From the NCBI RefSeq assembly GCF_002614725.1, contig NZ_MRZN01000001.1:186001-250000 (forward strand): 64,000 bases of DNA, read 5' to 3'. Positions within the stretch are counted from its first letter, which is position 1. Every line of letters starts with the position of its first letter. A model generated the notes under the pieces. It did not search any database. It saw only the letters and a list, made by a program, of their open reading frames with translations, and had not been told where the DNA came from. Made by a program: the position numbers and the translations under genes. Positions 30,087 to 41,114 of the stretch are shown here, piece by piece. Source of the stretch: Staphylococcus edaphicus. GTDB taxonomy: Bacteria > Bacillota > Bacilli > Staphylococcales > Staphylococcaceae.

Positions 30087-31010
30087 ATGTCAGATATCAT
30101 TCCTTTTCCACGATCAAAAGATAAATTGAGAAGAGAAATCAAGCAATCATTTAATAACAATGATTTAGATGAAATGTATCAGCTTGTAGAACGCTTTGAA
30201 GAACAATTTGAATTAGATGAACAAATGGCGTTACTAAAATGTGCAATGCTATATAAGATGCAACATTTTCTTGAATTGCGTGAAGAAGCTATTATTTTAC
30301 TTAAGCAAGGCACAACAAAGTATGATGACTTGATGGTGTATTATGTGAAAAGTTTAAACGGTCTCGGTCAATATTTTGAAGTAGTGGAAGTAATCAACCA
30401 AATTATTGAAGAAGTCAATAATCATAGGACGAGAATGGAATTATTTCCAATCAAAGAGCATGCATTGAGCCAAATTGATAAACATAATGAACATGCTACA
30501 CATATGCTTCAGAATTTTGACACTATTTCACTGCGTGATCAAATCAATACCATTTTAACGCTAATTGATTTTAACCAGTTTCGATATCAAAGTACTGTTG
30601 TAAATATTATAGATAATGTAAAACTCGCGGATAATGTGTTAAGTATCATGCTTGAATACTTAAGATTCGCAGAATACGATCAAGTGTTGGATATTCAAAA
30701 GTTCGATTATAATATGGAAGTCATACCAAATCATCTGCCTGGCTTAGAACATACGTTATTTAAATTAACAATCATTCCAAAGGTAATTGAATGTATTGAA
30801 GAAGATGCTGCCCAAATAATCGAAGAAGCCCTACATCTAATGAATAATCACGCAATTTTATTATACCCATTAGACATAGAGAGAATTGCAGATAACAATG
30901 CTTGGATTGAAGCATATACTAATTATTTTAAATCAATGCTAGGTTTAGAAATTTTAGATGAATCAAATGATGTAATTAAATTTATTACATCATTTGATAG
31001 AATCGAATAA
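30087..31010 (+). CDS. Uncharacterised helical (TPR-like) protein
   Basis: I do not recognise a characterised family. It is a 307-aa soluble, acidic protein, predicted almost entirely alpha-helical from its sequence pattern. Regular helix pairs (LDEMYQLVERFEEQFELD, ALLKCAMLYKM, ELREEAIILLKQG, DDLMVYYVKSLNGLGQ) in residues about 20-125 resemble tetratricopeptide repeats. There is no signal peptide, membrane segment or catalytic motif. The short N-terminal tail MSDIIPFPRSK is notable. It is co-transcribed with the Nudix gene and precedes tig. A scaffold or protein-binding role is a guess. Confidence 0.8.
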   Translation: MSDIIPFPRSKDKLRREIKQSFNNNDLDEMYQLVERFEEQFELDEQMALLKCAMLYKMQHFLELREEAIILLKQGTTKYDDLMVYYVKSLNGLGQYFEVVEVINQIIEEVNNHRTRMELFPIKEHALSQIDKHNEHATHMLQNFDTISLRDQINTILTLIDFNQFRYQSTVVNIIDNVKLADNVLSIMLEYLRFAEYDQVLDIQKFDYNMEVIPNHLPGLEHTLFKLTIIPKVIECIEEDAAQIIEEALHLMNNHAILLYPLDIERIADNNAWIEAYTNYFKSMLGLEILDESNDVIKFITSFDRIE

Positions 31011-31109
31011 TTAATCGTCAATGAATTGGGTAATGATTAAAAGTAGTACGACTATTTTTCAAATAATGTTAAAATTTTACAAGAAAATAAAGCGATATAA
31101 GCACAGGGT

Positions 31110-31138
31110 TTGTGTAGGACATAGTCGTGTGCTATAAT
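31110..31138 (+). promoter_or_regulatory. Promoter of tig
   Basis: TTGTGT (31110-31115), 17 bases, then TATAAT (31133-31138) with an extended TGC ahead of it; 48 bases before the tig start. Confidence 0.8.
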
Positions 31139-31185
31139 AGTGAAGTTGAAAAAATAAAATAGGATAATCATGGAGGTTTTTATAC

Positions 31186-32496
31186 ATGACAGCAACTTGG
31201 GAAAAAAAGGAAGGTAACGAAGGCGTATTAAGCGTTACAGTTCCAGCAGAAAAAGTAGACAAAGCAATTGATCAAGCTTTCAAAAAAGTGGTGAAACAAA
31301 TAAACGTACCAGGCTTCCGTAAAGGGAAAGTACCTCGTCCGATTTTTGAACAACGCTTTGGCGTAGAAGCATTATATCAAGATGCAGTTGATATCTTATT
31401 ACCAGAAGCATATGGTGAGGCTATTGACGAAACTGGCATTAAACCAGTTGATCAACCTGAAATTAATGTAACATCAATTGAAAAAGGTAGTGAAATGACA
31501 TTTGAAGCAAATGTTGTTGTAGAACCAGAAGTTCAATTAGGTGATTACAAAGGTTTAGAAGTTGAAAAACAAGATGTCGAGTTAACTGATGAAGAAATAC
31601 AAGAATCAATTGATCATCAATTAGGTCACTTAGCTGAAATGGTGGTTAAAGAAGATGGCGCTATTGAAAATGGCGACACAGTTAACATCGATTTTGATGG
31701 CTATGTAGATGGAGAACAATTTGAAGGTGGCCAAGCTGAAGGCTATGATCTTGAAATTGGTTCAGGTTCATTTATTCCAGGATTCGAAGAGCAATTAGTA
31801 GGAGTTAAAACTGGTGAAGAGAAAGATGTTAACGTAACTTTCCCAGAAGAATATCATGCTGAAGAATTAGCTGGTAAAGAAGCTACTTTTAAAACAAAAG
31901 TTAATGAAATTAAATATAAAGACGTTCCAGAATTGACAGATGAAATAGCTAACGAATTAGATTCAGAAGCAAACACTGTTGATGAGTACAAAGAAAACTT
32001 GCGTAAACGTTTAACTGAACAAAAAGAAACAGATGCTGAAAACAATCAAAAAGAAGAAACAATTAACAAAGCAGCAAACAACGCTTCAATTGATGTTCCT
32101 GAGGCAATGATTAACACTGAATTAGATCGCATGGTTCAAGAATTTGGACAACGTATGCAACAACAAGGACTTAACTTAGAAACTTATTTCCAAATTTCAG
32201 GTCAAGATGAGTCACAATTAAGAGAACAAATGAAAGATGATGCAGAAGAACGTGTTAAAACAAACTTAACATTAACTGCTATTGCTGATGCAGAAGAAAT
32301 CGAAGTTTCAGATGCGGATATTGATAAAGAATTAGAAAAAATGAGTGAACAATTTAATATTTCAGTAGAAGATATTAAACAAACACTAGGTAATACGGAT
32401 ATTGTTAAAAATGATGTGCGTATCCAAAAAGTAATTGATTTATTAGTTGATGAAGCTAAATTAGTAGAACCATCTAAAGATGACTCAGAAGCGTAA
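31186..32496 (+). CDS. tig: Trigger factor, ribosome-bound chaperone
   Basis: A peptidyl-prolyl isomerase/chaperone at the ribosomal exit tunnel. It is 436 aa. The N-terminal ribosome-binding loop reads [18 protein letters not shown] (residues about 42-59). The FKBP domain (about 160-245) has [19 protein letters not shown] and [13 protein letters not shown]. The C-terminal arms (about 250-430) are long charged helices. The acidic composition and length are typical. The ribosome site GGAGG precedes the ATG at 31186. It has its own promoter and is followed by clpX, the common tig-clpX order (clpP is elsewhere). Confidence 0.97.
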   Translation: MTATWEKKEGNEGVLSVTVPAEKVDKAIDQAFKKVVKQINVPGFRKGKVPRPIFEQRFGVEALYQDAVDILLPEAYGEAIDETGIKPVDQPEINVTSIEKGSEMTFEANVVVEPEVQLGDYKGLEVEKQDVELTDEEIQESIDHQLGHLAEMVVKEDGAIENGDTVNIDFDGYVDGEQFEGGQAEGYDLEIGSGSFIPGFEEQLVGVKTGEEKDVNVTFPEEYHAEELAGKEATFKTKVNEIKYKDVPELTDEIANELDSEANTVDEYKENLRKRLTEQKETDAENNQKEETINKAANNASIDVPEAMINTELDRMVQEFGQRMQQQGLNLETYFQISGQDESQLREQMKDDAEERVKTNLTLTAIADAEEIEVSDADIDKELEKMSEQFNISVEDIKQTLGNTDIVKNDVRIQKVIDLLVDEAKLVEPSKDDSEA

Positions 32497-32559
32497 CTAA
32501 ATATCATTAGAGCAAATTGCTTTGTGACTTATATGTTAGTCGTTTAATATAGTAAATCA

Positions 32560-32602
32560 GTAGCAGATGCATTCAAACAATGTGTCTGCTACACTATTTT
32601 GT
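32560..32602 (+). terminator. Possible terminator after tig
   Basis: AGCAGATGCATT pairs with AATGTGTCTGCT (two non-Watson-Crick positions). The following T tract is weak (ACTATTTT), so read-through into clpX is possible. Confidence 0.5.
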
Positions 32603-32627
32603 GCAAATAACTTGTTAAAGCTGCAAG

Positions 32628-32656
32628 TTGCATATTAAAATACTATCTAGTATAGT
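32628..32656 (+). promoter_or_regulatory. Promoter of clpX
   Basis: TTGCAT (32628-32633), 17 bases, then TATAGT (32651-32656), 27 bases before the clpX start. Confidence 0.65.
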
Positions 32657-32682
32657 CTTTAGGGAATAGGGGTGTAAATAGA

Positions 32683-33945
32683 ATGTTCAAATTCAATGAA
32701 GATGAAGAAAATTTAAAATGTTCTTTCTGTGGTAAAGATCAAGATCAAGTTAAAAAATTGGTTGCAGGAAGTGGCGTGTATATTTGTAATGAGTGTATTG
32801 AGCTATGCTCAGAAATTGTTGAGGAAGAATTAGCTCAGTCAGAACCTGAAGGTTTAACTGAATTACCAACACCTAAAGAAATTATGGACAAGTTAAATGA
32901 TTATGTCATTGGACAAGAAAAAGCTAAAAAATCTTTAGCTGTTGCTGTCTATAATCACTATAAACGTGTTCAACAATTAGGCCCTAACGAAGATGAAGTT
33001 GAATTACAAAAAAGTAATGTCGCTTTAATAGGTCCAACTGGTAGTGGTAAAACACTTTTAGCACAAACATTAGCTAGAACATTGAACGTACCGTTTGCTA
33101 TCGCGGATGCAACAAGTTTAACAGAAGCAGGTTATGTTGGCGATGACGTTGAAAATATATTATTACGTTTAATTCAAGCTGCAGATTTTGATATAGATAA
33201 AGCCGAAAAAGGTATTATTTATGTCGATGAAATTGATAAAATTGCGAGAAAATCAGAAAACACATCTATTACACGTGATGTGTCTGGTGAAGGTGTACAA
33301 CAAGCACTGCTTAAAATTTTAGAAGGTACAACTGCAAGTGTTCCGCCTCAAGGTGGGCGTAAGCACCCAAACCAAGAGTTAATACAAATTGACACTACAA
33401 ATATTTTATTTGTACTTGGTGGTGCGTTTGATGGTATTGATGAAGTCATTAAACGTAGACTAGGTGAGAAAGTAATTGGTTTCTCAAGTAGTGAAGCATC
33501 TAAATATGATGAAGATGCAATTCTTGAACAAATTAGACCAGAAGATTTACAATCTTATGGTCTAATCCCAGAATTTATTGGACGTGTACCAATTGTAGCT
33601 AACCTAGAAACACTGGATGTAGATGCTTTGAAAAACATCTTAACACAACCTAAAAATGCTTTAGTTAAACAATATACAAAAATGCTTGAGCTTGATGATG
33701 TTACTTTAGAATTCACAGATGAAGCATTATCAGCAATTAGTAATAAAGCAATTGAACGTAAAACGGGTGCCCGTGGTTTACGCTCTATTATTGAAGAAGC
33801 ATTGATTGATATTATGTATGATGTTCCATCTTCAGATGGTGTTGTTAAAGTAGTGATTACTGAAGAAACAATCAATGAGGAAAAAGAACCGGAACTATAC
33901 GATAAAGATGGAAATCTTGTTAATAAAGAACAGACATCTGCTTAA
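32683..33945 (+). CDS. clpX: ATP-dependent Clp protease ATP-binding subunit ClpX
   Basis: An AAA+ unfoldase that feeds substrates to ClpP. It is 420 aa. The N-terminal zinc-binding domain has Cys13, Cys16, Cys35 and Cys38. Walker A is [15 protein letters not shown], the pore loop GYVGDDVE, Walker [12 protein letters not shown]. The IGF loop needed to dock on ClpP is visible in [10 protein letters not shown]. Sensor 2 lies in [10 protein letters not shown]. The ATG at 32683 follows AGGGGTG. The adjacent tig gene suggests shared protein quality control. Confidence 0.98.
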   Translation: MFKFNEDEENLKCSFCGKDQDQVKKLVAGSGVYICNECIELCSEIVEEELAQSEPEGLTELPTPKEIMDKLNDYVIGQEKAKKSLAVAVYNHYKRVQQLGPNEDEVELQKSNVALIGPTGSGKTLLAQTLARTLNVPFAIADATSLTEAGYVGDDVENILLRLIQAADFDIDKAEKGIIYVDEIDKIARKSENTSITRDVSGEGVQQALLKILEGTTASVPPQGGRKHPNQELIQIDTTNILFVLGGAFDGIDEVIKRRLGEKVIGFSSSEASKYDEDAILEQIRPEDLQSYGLIPEFIGRVPIVANLETLDVDALKNILTQPKNALVKQYTKMLELDDVTLEFTDEALSAISNKAIERKTGARGLRSIIEEALIDIMYDVPSSDGVVKVVITEETINEEKEPELYDKDGNLVNKEQTSA

Positions 33946-33965
33946 TTAAATATTTTAGTGATGTT

Positions 33966-34026
33966 ATGAGAGTGGGATTTAGCAATCAAAGTTAATTTTT
34001 GATTACGGTCTTACTCTCATTTTTTT
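33966..34026 (+). terminator. Terminator after clpX
   Basis: The outer stem TGAGAGT/ACTCTCA and inner AATCAAA/TTTGATT pairing are followed by a run of T. Confidence 0.82.
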
Positions 34027-34119
34027 ATGGGACATTTGTTATTTCATTAAAATACATATTCATTTGAGAATTTGTGTAATATAATAAAGCAACAAGCTTA
34101 AAAGAAAAGAGGGTGAATA

Positions 34120-34707
34120 ATGAAAGTTAATCCTAATGAAATAGAATTATTAATCAGTGCTGTGAAACCAGAACAGTATCCAGAAACAGGTTTAAGTGAA
34201 GTAGGCTTAAGTGGCAGGTCAAATGTGGGCAAATCTACATTTATTAATAGTATGATAGGTAGAAAAAATATGGCGCGAACTTCACAACAACCTGGGAAGA
34301 CACAAACACTTAATTTTTATAATATAGATAATCAACTTGTATTTGTAGACGTACCAGGATATGGCTATGCTAAAGTTAGCAAAAAGCAACGAGAAGCATT
34401 TGGCAAAATGATTGAAAAATATATCTCTCAAAGAGAAGAATTAAAATTAGTCATTCAACTCGTTGATTTAAGACATAATCCAACAGAAGACGATATCCTG
34501 ATGTATAATTACTTGAAATACTTTGAAATTCCAACTTTTGTAGTTGCAACCAAGGAAGATAAAATTGCAAAAGGAAAAGTACAAAAACATTTAGCTAATA
34601 TTCAACAAAAATTAGAAATGGAACCTGAGGATGAAATTATAAGTTATTCTTCAATCAAAAATAATAATCAACAGCAAGTTTGGAATATTATTGAAAAGTA
34701 TTTGTAA
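34120..34707 (+). CDS. engB: Ribosome biogenesis GTP-binding protein EngB (YsxC)
   Basis: An essential small GTPase for 50S subunit assembly, 195 aa. The G1 motif GRSNVGKST is near residues 32-40. The switch region has [15 protein letters not shown]3 is [12 protein letters not shown]4 is [10 protein letters not shown] and G5 is YSSIKNN. A TATAAT box at 34080-34085 and the ribosome site GAGGGTG precede the ATG. This gene commonly sits between clpX/lonA and hemA in Bacillus and staphylococci, as here. Confidence 0.97.
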   Translation: MKVNPNEIELLISAVKPEQYPETGLSEVGLSGRSNVGKSTFINSMIGRKNMARTSQQPGKTQTLNFYNIDNQLVFVDVPGYGYAKVSKKQREAFGKMIEKYISQREELKLVIQLVDLRHNPTEDDILMYNYLKYFEIPTFVVATKEDKIAKGKVQKHLANIQQKLEMEPEDEIISYSSIKNNNQQQVWNIIEKYL

Positions 34708-34836
34708 TGATTATAAAGTGATGCCAATTTATAGTTACATATAACCGTGATATAAATATAATTATGACAACAATTTGACTGTAGATTATAATTCTTCTAA
34801 TTTACAAAGCAATTTACTTAACGTTGGCAATAAATG

Positions 34837-34845
34837 TGTTATAAT
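34837..34845 (+). promoter_or_regulatory. Extended -10 promoter of the haem operon
   Basis: TGTTATAAT (extended -10) ends 34 bases before the hemA start. The -35 is weak (TTAACG at 34818-34823). Confidence 0.6.
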
Positions 34846-34879
34846 TTACGTATTGTATTATGTATGGAGGGCGTTATAA

Positions 34880-36211
34880 ATGCATTTAATTGCGGTAAGC
34901 ATTAATCATCGTACTGCAGATGTAGCACTTAGAGAAAAAGTTGCTTTTAAAGATGATGCCATACGTTCAGCCAATGTTGATTTATATGAAACGAAATCTA
35001 TTTTAGAAAACGTTATACTTTCAACTTGTAATCGAACAGAAGTATATGCTGTTGCAGATCAAATTCACACTGGTCGCTATTATATACAAAGATTTTTAGC
35101 GAGGTCATTTGGATTAGATATTGAAGAAATTAAAGATATGACTGAAGTTAAGGTGGGGGACGAAGCAGTAAAACATTTATTGCAAGTCACTTCAGGATTA
35201 GATTCTGTTGTTCTTGGTGAGACACAAATTTTAGGGCAAATTAGAAATGCATTCTTTTTAGCTCAAGAAGAAGACACAACAGGCGCTATCTTTAATCATT
35301 TATTTAAACAGGCTATTACTTTTGCGAAAAAGGCACATAATGAAACGGATATTGCAGATAATGCAGTAAGTGTTTCATATGCGGCTGTTGAACTTAGTAA
35401 AAAAGTATTTGGCAAAATTAATAACAAGCAAGCTTTAATCATAGGTGCGGGGGATATGAGTGAATTGTCACTCTTGAATTTAATTGGTTCAGGTGTAACA
35501 GATATCACAATTGTTAATAGAACACTGAGCAAAGCTCAAAATTTAGCAATGAAACATCAAGTTAAATTTGAATCAATGGAGTCACTACCAAAACTTTTAG
35601 CAGACGTAGATATAGTAATTAGTTCAACTAGTTCAGAAGACTATATTGTGACAAATGATATGTTACAAGATACAGCTACTGAACGTAAAACAGATTCGTT
35701 AGTAATGATTGATATTGCAGTTCCTAGAGATATCGAACCAAACATTGATGCAATCCAAGACGTGTTTAATTATGATGTTGATGATTTGAAAGGGCTAGTA
35801 GATGCAAACCTTAGAGAACGTCAACTAGCAGCAGAACAAATTTTACAAAGTATCCCAAATGAAATAGATGCACATAATGAATGGGTGAATATGTTGGGCG
35901 TTGTACCAGTAATTCGTGCACTTAGAGAAAAAGCCATGACAATTCAAGAGGATACGATGGATAGCATAGATAGAAAACTGCCAGGTTTAACTGAAAGAGA
36001 ACGCAAGATTATTTCAAAACACACAAAAAGTATTATAAACCAAATGTTGAAAGACCCTATAAAACAAGCTAAAGAATTGAGTAGTGATAAAAAAAGTAAC
36101 GAAAAATTAGAGCTATTTCAAAACATATTTGATATTGAAGCTGAACACACGTATGATGCTACTAAGCGAGAGAAAAATATAAAAACAGGTCAGATATTAA
36201 GTTTTGAATAA
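34880..36211 (+). CDS. hemA: Glutamyl-tRNA reductase
   Basis: The first committed step of C5-pathway haem synthesis: reduces glutamyl-tRNA to glutamate-1-semialdehyde with NADPH. It is 443 aa. It shows [15 protein letters not shown] at the N-terminus, the catalytic Cys in [12 protein letters not shown] (Cys50 region), [13 protein letters not shown], the NADPH motif [10 protein letters not shown] and a C-terminal dimerisation helix. The ribosome site GGAGGGCG precedes the ATG. It heads the hemA-X-C-D-B-L operon; the level of HemA is known to be held down with help from HemX. Confidence 0.97.
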   Translation: MHLIAVSINHRTADVALREKVAFKDDAIRSANVDLYETKSILENVILSTCNRTEVYAVADQIHTGRYYIQRFLARSFGLDIEEIKDMTEVKVGDEAVKHLLQVTSGLDSVVLGETQILGQIRNAFFLAQEEDTTGAIFNHLFKQAITFAKKAHNETDIADNAVSVSYAAVELSKKVFGKINNKQALIIGAGDMSELSLLNLIGSGVTDITIVNRTLSKAQNLAMKHQVKFESMESLPKLLADVDIVISSTSSEDYIVTNDMLQDTATERKTDSLVMIDIAVPRDIEPNIDAIQDVFNYDVDDLKGLVDANLRERQLAAEQILQSIPNEIDAHNEWVNMLGVVPVIRALREKAMTIQEDTMDSIDRKLPGLTERERKIISKHTKSIINQMLKDPIKQAKELSSDKKSNEKLELFQNIFDIEAEHTYDATKREKNIKTGQILSFE

Positions 36212-36232
36212 GCATTAGCAAATGGTGATGAT

Positions 36233-37069
36233 ATGCAAGAACTTCTGTTCATAAGGTTAAATGAACTAATATTATTAATTTATTTATTTAGTATTGCTTG
36301 TTATTTTTTCGATTTTGTCAAAAAGTTTTATAAGATTAGAAGAATTGGTTTTGTTACATTGGGGATTGTTTGGGTGTTACAAACAATCTCCTTATCTTTT
36401 TATGTAACTGCCACTAATCAAGTGCCCTTGGGAAATGTTTTTGATGTGTTTTTTGCATTATCATGGTTTATTATTTCTATATCTATAGTGATTAATGTCA
36501 TTAAGCAAGTCAATATATCGATTTTTTTATTTAATTTAATCGGGGTCGTTTTTATCGCAATTAGTACGTTTCAACCAATGCATTACCAAGGTACAGGTGA
36601 GAAGTTAAATGTAATAAATGAATTGCTAATAGTGCATGTAACTTTTGCCATTATTAGCTATGCTGTTTTTGCGTTTGCATTCGTAAATAGTATTTTATAT
36701 TTAATTCAATTTAAAAACTTGAAGCAGAAGCGATTTGATCAAAAATATTTTAGAATCAGCAGTGTTGCCACACTTGAACAAGTTGTGTTTTATAATAGTT
36801 TAGTAGGGTTTATATTTATCATATTAAGCATCATTCTAGGGGCACAATGGGGCTTCAACACGATTGGTATGAAGATTATTGTAGATCCAAAAGTAATTAT
36901 GTCTATAATTATCACCATATTATATGGGGTGTACCTAATGTTAAGAGTAAGGCACACGATATCAAAACATAAATTGATTTATTTTAATATCATTTTGTTT
37001 TGTTTAAGTATGATTAATTTATTATTCGCTTCTCATATATCTGATTTCCATCAATGGACAGGGATATAA
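36233..37069 (+). CDS. hemX: HemX-like membrane protein of the haem operon
   Basis: An integral membrane protein of 278 aa with about eight hydrophobic helices. It belongs to the cytochrome c assembly (CcsA/HemX) superfamily. A WGFNTI segment and conserved His positions (VHVTFAIISY) recall the haem-handling family. In B. subtilis and S. aureus HemX lowers the amount of HemA; no enzymatic role is known. It starts 21 bases after hemA behind GGTGATG. Sequence is less conserved than the enzymes around it, and the name rests largely on position and topology. Confidence 0.88.
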   Translation: MQELLFIRLNELILLIYLFSIACYFFDFVKKFYKIRRIGFVTLGIVWVLQTISLSFYVTATNQVPLGNVFDVFFALSWFIISISIVINVIKQVNISIFLFNLIGVVFIAISTFQPMHYQGTGEKLNVINELLIVHVTFAIISYAVFAFAFVNSILYLIQFKNLKQKRFDQKYFRISSVATLEQVVFYNSLVGFIFIILSIILGAQWGFNTIGMKIIVDPKVIMSIIITILYGVYLMLRVRHTISKHKLIYFNIILFCLSMINLLFASHISDFHQWTGI

Positions 37070-37120
37070 TATACTGAACATGAAATCATAAATAGATTTA
37101 TTGCTAGGAGGTTACGCAAC

Positions 37121-38047
37121 ATGCGTAAGTTAGTCGTTGGTTCAAGAAGAAGTAAATTGGCGTTAACGCAAAGCCAACAATTTATTGATAAATTAAAAGC
37201 CATTGATCCAAGTTTAGATATAGAAATTAAAGAAATTGTTACAAAAGGTGACCTCATCGTTGATAAGCAATTGTCAAAAGTGGGTGGAAAAGGGCTTTTT
37301 GTCAAAGAAATTCAAAACGAATTATTTAATCATGAAATTGATATGGCTATACATTCTTTGAAAGATGTTCCGAGTGTGATACCAGAAGGGTTAACTTTAG
37401 GTTGTATACCTGAACGTGAAAATCCATATGATGCATATATCGCAAAAAATCATGTACCGTTGAATGAACTTCCAGATCATAGTATCGTTGGAACAAGTTC
37501 ATTGCGTCGAGGTGCACAAATTCTTGCAAAATATCCTAATTTGCAGATTAAATGGATACGAGGAAATATCGATACACGCTTAAGTAAACTTGAGACAGAG
37601 GACTATGATGCGATTATCTTAGCAGCTGCTGGCTTAAAGCGCATGGGTTGGTCAGATGATATTGTCACAACCTATTTAGATAAAGAAACACTAATACCAG
37701 CGATTGGCCAAGGGGCTTTAGGTATTGAGTGTCGTTCAGATGACGAAGCATTGTTATCATTACTAAGCAAAGTTCATAATCAGGATGTCGCTGACTGTGT
37801 AACTGCTGAACGTACTTTCTTAACACGCATGGATGGAAGTTGCCAGGTTCCGATAGGTGGTTATGCAACAAAAGAAAGTGATGGGACAATCGAATTTACA
37901 GGTTTAATTATGTCACCGGACGGTAAAGAACGCTATGAACATACAGTACGTGGAAAAGATCCAATTGCATTAGGTGAGGAAGTTACCACAGTATTAAATG
38001 AGCAAGGCGCATATGAAATAATTAAAGCACTAAACGAAGAACAATAA
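37121..38047 (+). CDS. hemC: Porphobilinogen deaminase (hydroxymethylbilane synthase)
   Basis: Polymerises four porphobilinogen units to hydroxymethylbilane. It is 308 aa. It shows [15 protein letters not shown], the catalytic Asp in [18 protein letters not shown], and Cys241 ([12 protein letters not shown]), which carries the dipyrromethane cofactor. The ribosome site AGGAGG precedes the ATG at 37121. It is the third gene of the haem operon. Confidence 0.98.
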   Translation: MRKLVVGSRRSKLALTQSQQFIDKLKAIDPSLDIEIKEIVTKGDLIVDKQLSKVGGKGLFVKEIQNELFNHEIDMAIHSLKDVPSVIPEGLTLGCIPERENPYDAYIAKNHVPLNELPDHSIVGTSSLRRGAQILAKYPNLQIKWIRGNIDTRLSKLETEDYDAIILAAAGLKRMGWSDDIVTTYLDKETLIPAIGQGALGIECRSDDEALLSLLSKVHNQDVADCVTAERTFLTRMDGSCQVPIGGYATKESDGTIEFTGLIMSPDGKERYEHTVRGKDPIALGEEVTTVLNEQGAYEIIKALNEEQ

Positions 38048-38066
38048 TACTTCGAGGTGATAAAAA

Positions 38067-38753
38067 ATGAGACCAGTTATAGTAATGACACAGACGAGTG
38101 AATTTCTAAAAGAGGATGTATGTATACTACACAAGCCATTTATAAGTGTAGAACCATTAACCTTTAATTTGAATTTGCTTAATGTTCACTATGATTGGCT
38201 TATTTTTTCGTCAAAAAAAGCGGTTGAACTTTTTCAACCGTTCTTAGCTAAAGTAAACTACAATAAAATTGCTGTTATTGGTGAAAAAACAGCAGCTTAT
38301 TGCACTTCAATTGGATTGAAAGTATCATTCTGTCCAAATGACTATTCTCAAGAAGGGTTTCTTAACACATTTAAAACACAAAAAAACAGCAAAATTTTAT
38401 TGCCATCTAGCGCAGCTGCTAGACCTATCCTTGAAAACGGATTAATTGAACAAAATTATAGCGTTCAAAAGATTAATTTATATAAACCTGTGCCACATAC
38501 AAAGCATATTAAGCATGTTAAAATGTTAATTGAACAAGGTGAAATTGATGCGATTTCATTCGCAAGTTCATCAGCAGTACGTTATTTTTTTGAAGATAAC
38601 CAAAAAGTATCATTTGATAATTATTTTGTTATTGGACAACAAACACTAGATACGTTGAATCATTTTCAAAAAGAGGGTATCGTAGCTGATAAACAAACCT
38701 TAGATGCTTTAGTCAATAAAATTTTAGAAAGTTGGGAAGAAAATGCAATTTGA
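38067..38753 (+). CDS. hemD: Uroporphyrinogen-III synthase
   Basis: Closes and inverts ring D of hydroxymethylbilane to give uroporphyrinogen III. It is 228 aa. The family is poorly conserved, but the two-domain alpha/beta pattern is visible: [14 protein letters not shown] near residue 50, [11 protein letters not shown], and [15 protein letters not shown] near 170, followed by the [11 protein letters not shown] strand. Position between hemC and hemB settles the call. Its end overlaps the hemB start by 11 bases, implying coupling. The ribosome site is GAGGTGA. Confidence 0.92.
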   Translation: MRPVIVMTQTSEFLKEDVCILHKPFISVEPLTFNLNLLNVHYDWLIFSSKKAVELFQPFLAKVNYNKIAVIGEKTAAYCTSIGLKVSFCPNDYSQEGFLNTFKTQKNSKILLPSSAAARPILENGLIEQNYSVQKINLYKPVPHTKHIKHVKMLIEQGEIDAISFASSSAVRYFFEDNQKVSFDNYFVIGQQTLDTLNHFQKEGIVADKQTLDALVNKILESWEENAI

Positions 38754-39717
38754 TAGACATAGACGATTACGTTCTAGTAATTCAATGAGAAGTTTAGTTC
38801 GAGAAACTCATGTAAATAAAGAAGATTTGATTTATCCGATATTTGTTGTAGAACGCGATAATGTTAAAGAAGAAATTAAATCTATGCCTGGTGTTTATCA
38901 ATTAAGTCTGAACTTATTAGATGAGGAAATTAAAGAAGCTTATGATTTAGGCATTAGAGGAATTATGTTCTTTGGTGTACCTAACGAAAAAGATGCTATA
39001 GGTACAGGTGCTTTTGATCATAACGGCATTGTTCAAGAAGCTACTAGAAAAGCTAAAGCAATGTATGATGACTTATTAATCGTAGCCGACACATGTTTAT
39101 GTGAGTACACTGACCATGGCCATTGTGGTGTTATCAACGAACAAACCAAAGATGTTGATAATGATAAATCATTGCCATTATTAGTGAAAACAGCGATTTC
39201 ACAAGTTGAAGCGGGCGCAGATATCATTGCTCCTAGTAATATGATGGATGGTTTTGTAGCAAAAATTAGAGCAGGTTTAGATGAAGCAGGTTATTACAAT
39301 GTACCGATTATGAGCTACGGAATTAAATATGCTTCAAGTTTCTTTGGACCATTCCGTGATGCTGCAGAATCAACACCACAGTTTGGAGATCGTAAGACTT
39401 ATCAAATGGATCCGGCGAATCGTAGAGAAGCATTAAGAGAACTAGACAGCGATCTTCATGAAGGTGCAGATATGATGATTGTTAAACCAGCCCTTAGTTT
39501 CTTAGATATTATTAGAGATGTTAGAAACACAACTAACGTTCCAGTTGTTGCTTATAATGTAAGCGGTGAATATAGTATGACAAAAGCTGCATCTCTAAAT
39601 GGTTGGATAGATGAAAAAGCAGTCGTTATGGAACAAATGATTTCCATGAAACGTGCTGGTGCGGATATGATTATCACTTATTTTTCAAAAGATATTTGTC
39701 GTTATTTAGACGAATAA
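38743..39717 (+). CDS. hemB: Delta-aminolevulinic acid dehydratase (porphobilinogen synthase)
   Basis: Condenses two 5-aminolevulinate molecules to porphobilinogen. It is 324 aa. The zinc-binding cysteine cluster is present ([13 protein letters not shown], residues about 119-131), so this is the zinc-dependent type. Schiff-base lysines are in [12 protein letters not shown] and [13 protein letters not shown]. It starts inside the end of hemD; GGGAAG lies upstream within that gene. It is 16 bases before hemL. Confidence 0.98.
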   Translation: MQFDRHRRLRSSNSMRSLVRETHVNKEDLIYPIFVVERDNVKEEIKSMPGVYQLSLNLLDEEIKEAYDLGIRGIMFFGVPNEKDAIGTGAFDHNGIVQEATRKAKAMYDDLLIVADTCLCEYTDHGHCGVINEQTKDVDNDKSLPLLVKTAISQVEAGADIIAPSNMMDGFVAKIRAGLDEAGYYNVPIMSYGIKYASSFFGPFRDAAESTPQFGDRKTYQMDPANRREALRELDSDLHEGADMMIVKPALSFLDIIRDVRNTTNVPVVAYNVSGEYSMTKAASLNGWIDEKAVVMEQMISMKRAGADMIITYFSKDICRYLDE

Positions 39718-39733
39718 TAGGAGGTTTTTTATA

Positions 39734-41017
39734 ATGCGATATAGTAACTCAGAACAAGCAATGGTAAAAGCCGAACAATTAATGCCCGGAGGCGTCAACA
39801 GTCCAGTAAGAGCATTTAAATCGGTCGATACACCAGCGATTTTTATGGATCATGGTGAAGGTTCAAGAATATATGATATTGATGGTAATGAGTATATAGA
39901 TTACGTCTTAAGTTGGGGGCCTTTAATTTTAGGTCACAAGAATAAACAAGTTATCGACAAGATACACGAGGCAGTCGACAATGGTACAAGTTTCGGAGCT
40001 TCTACATTACAGGAAAATAAATTAGCGGAACTTGTTATTGAGCGTGTGCCTTCTATTGAAAAAGTGCGCATGGTGTCTTCAGGGACAGAGGCAACTTTAG
40101 ATACTTTGCGTTTGGCTCGAGGATATACAGGTAGAAATAAAATTGTAAAATTTATTGGTTGCTATCATGGTCATAGCGATTCACTTTTAATTAAAGCAGG
40201 TTCTGGTGTGGCAACACTTGGTTTGCCGGATTCACCTGGTGTTCCAGAAGGTATAGCTAAAAATACGATAACGGTACCTTATAATGATTTAGACGCAATC
40301 AAAGTTGCTTTTGAAGAGTTTGGTGATGACATTGCAGGTGTGATTGTTGAACCAGTAGCAGGTAATATGGGGGTAGTCCCTCCAATCGAAGGATTTTTAG
40401 AAGGCCTTAGAGAAATTACAACTGCGTATGGATCGTTACTAATTTTTGATGAGGTGATGACGGGCTTCCGCGTAGGATATAATTGCGCACAAGGCTACTT
40501 TAATGTTACACCGGATTTAACTTGTTTAGGTAAAGTAATTGGTGGTGGTTTACCAGTTGGTGCATTTGGTGGTAAAAAAGAAATAATGGATCAAATAGCG
40601 CCAACAGGTGATATATATCAAGCTGGCACACTATCTGGTAATCCATTAGCAATGACAAGTGGTTATGAAACTTTAAGCCAATTAACACCAGAAACTTATG
40701 ACTACTTCAATAAATTAGGTGACATATTAGAAAAAGGATTAAAAAAAGTCTTTGCAAAATATAATGTGCCAATCACTGTAAATCGAGCTGGTTCTATGAT
40801 AGGATATTTCTTAAATGCAGGGCCAGTTACGAATTTTGAACAAGCTAACAATAGCGATTTAGAAATGTTTAGCCAAATGTATAGAGAAATGGCAAGAGAG
40901 GGCGTATTTTTACCACCTTCACAATTTGAGGGTACCTTCCTTTCAACTTCACATACTGAAGAAGATATTCATAAAACCATAGAAGCATTTGATACAGCAT
41001 TAAGTCGAATTGTATAA
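39734..41017 (+). CDS. hemL: Glutamate-1-semialdehyde 2,1-aminomutase
   Basis: A PLP enzyme that converts glutamate-1-semialdehyde to 5-aminolevulinate, the second step of the C5 pathway. It is 427 aa. The PLP lysine is Lys267 in [28 protein letters not shown] binds the cofactor ring, and the N-terminal [12 protein letters not shown] and SSGTEAT motifs are typical. Staphylococci often carry a second hemL paralogue elsewhere, hence hemL1 in some annotations. It is the last gene of the operon, before a strong terminator. Confidence 0.97.
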   Translation: MRYSNSEQAMVKAEQLMPGGVNSPVRAFKSVDTPAIFMDHGEGSRIYDIDGNEYIDYVLSWGPLILGHKNKQVIDKIHEAVDNGTSFGASTLQENKLAELVIERVPSIEKVRMVSSGTEATLDTLRLARGYTGRNKIVKFIGCYHGHSDSLLIKAGSGVATLGLPDSPGVPEGIAKNTITVPYNDLDAIKVAFEEFGDDIAGVIVEPVAGNMGVVPPIEGFLEGLREITTAYGSLLIFDEVMTGFRVGYNCAQGYFNVTPDLTCLGKVIGGGLPVGAFGGKKEIMDQIAPTGDIYQAGTLSGNPLAMTSGYETLSQLTPETYDYFNKLGDILEKGLKKVFAKYNVPITVNRAGSMIGYFLNAGPVTNFEQANNSDLEMFSQMYREMAREGVFLPPSQFEGTFLSTSHTEEDIHKTIEAFDTALSRIV

Positions 41018-41026
41018 AGTTTGAAA

Positions 41027-41066
41027 GACGCCCGAACAACCAGAGAGTTGATCGGGCGTTTATTGT
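41027..41066 (+). terminator. Terminator of the haem operon
   Basis: The stem ACGCCCGAACAAC (41028-41040) pairs with GTTGATCGGGCGT (41047-41059) with one internal mismatch, followed by a T-rich tail. Confidence 0.9.
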
Positions 41067-41114
41067 TTATATAGCTATGCTGAGATTAACGATAACGATG
41101 AAAGTTGTGAGAAC

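Noticed and set aside
37347..37889. Minus-strand ORFs of 60-74 codons inside hemC
   Set aside because: They are His/Leu-rich shadow frames of a well-identified enzyme.
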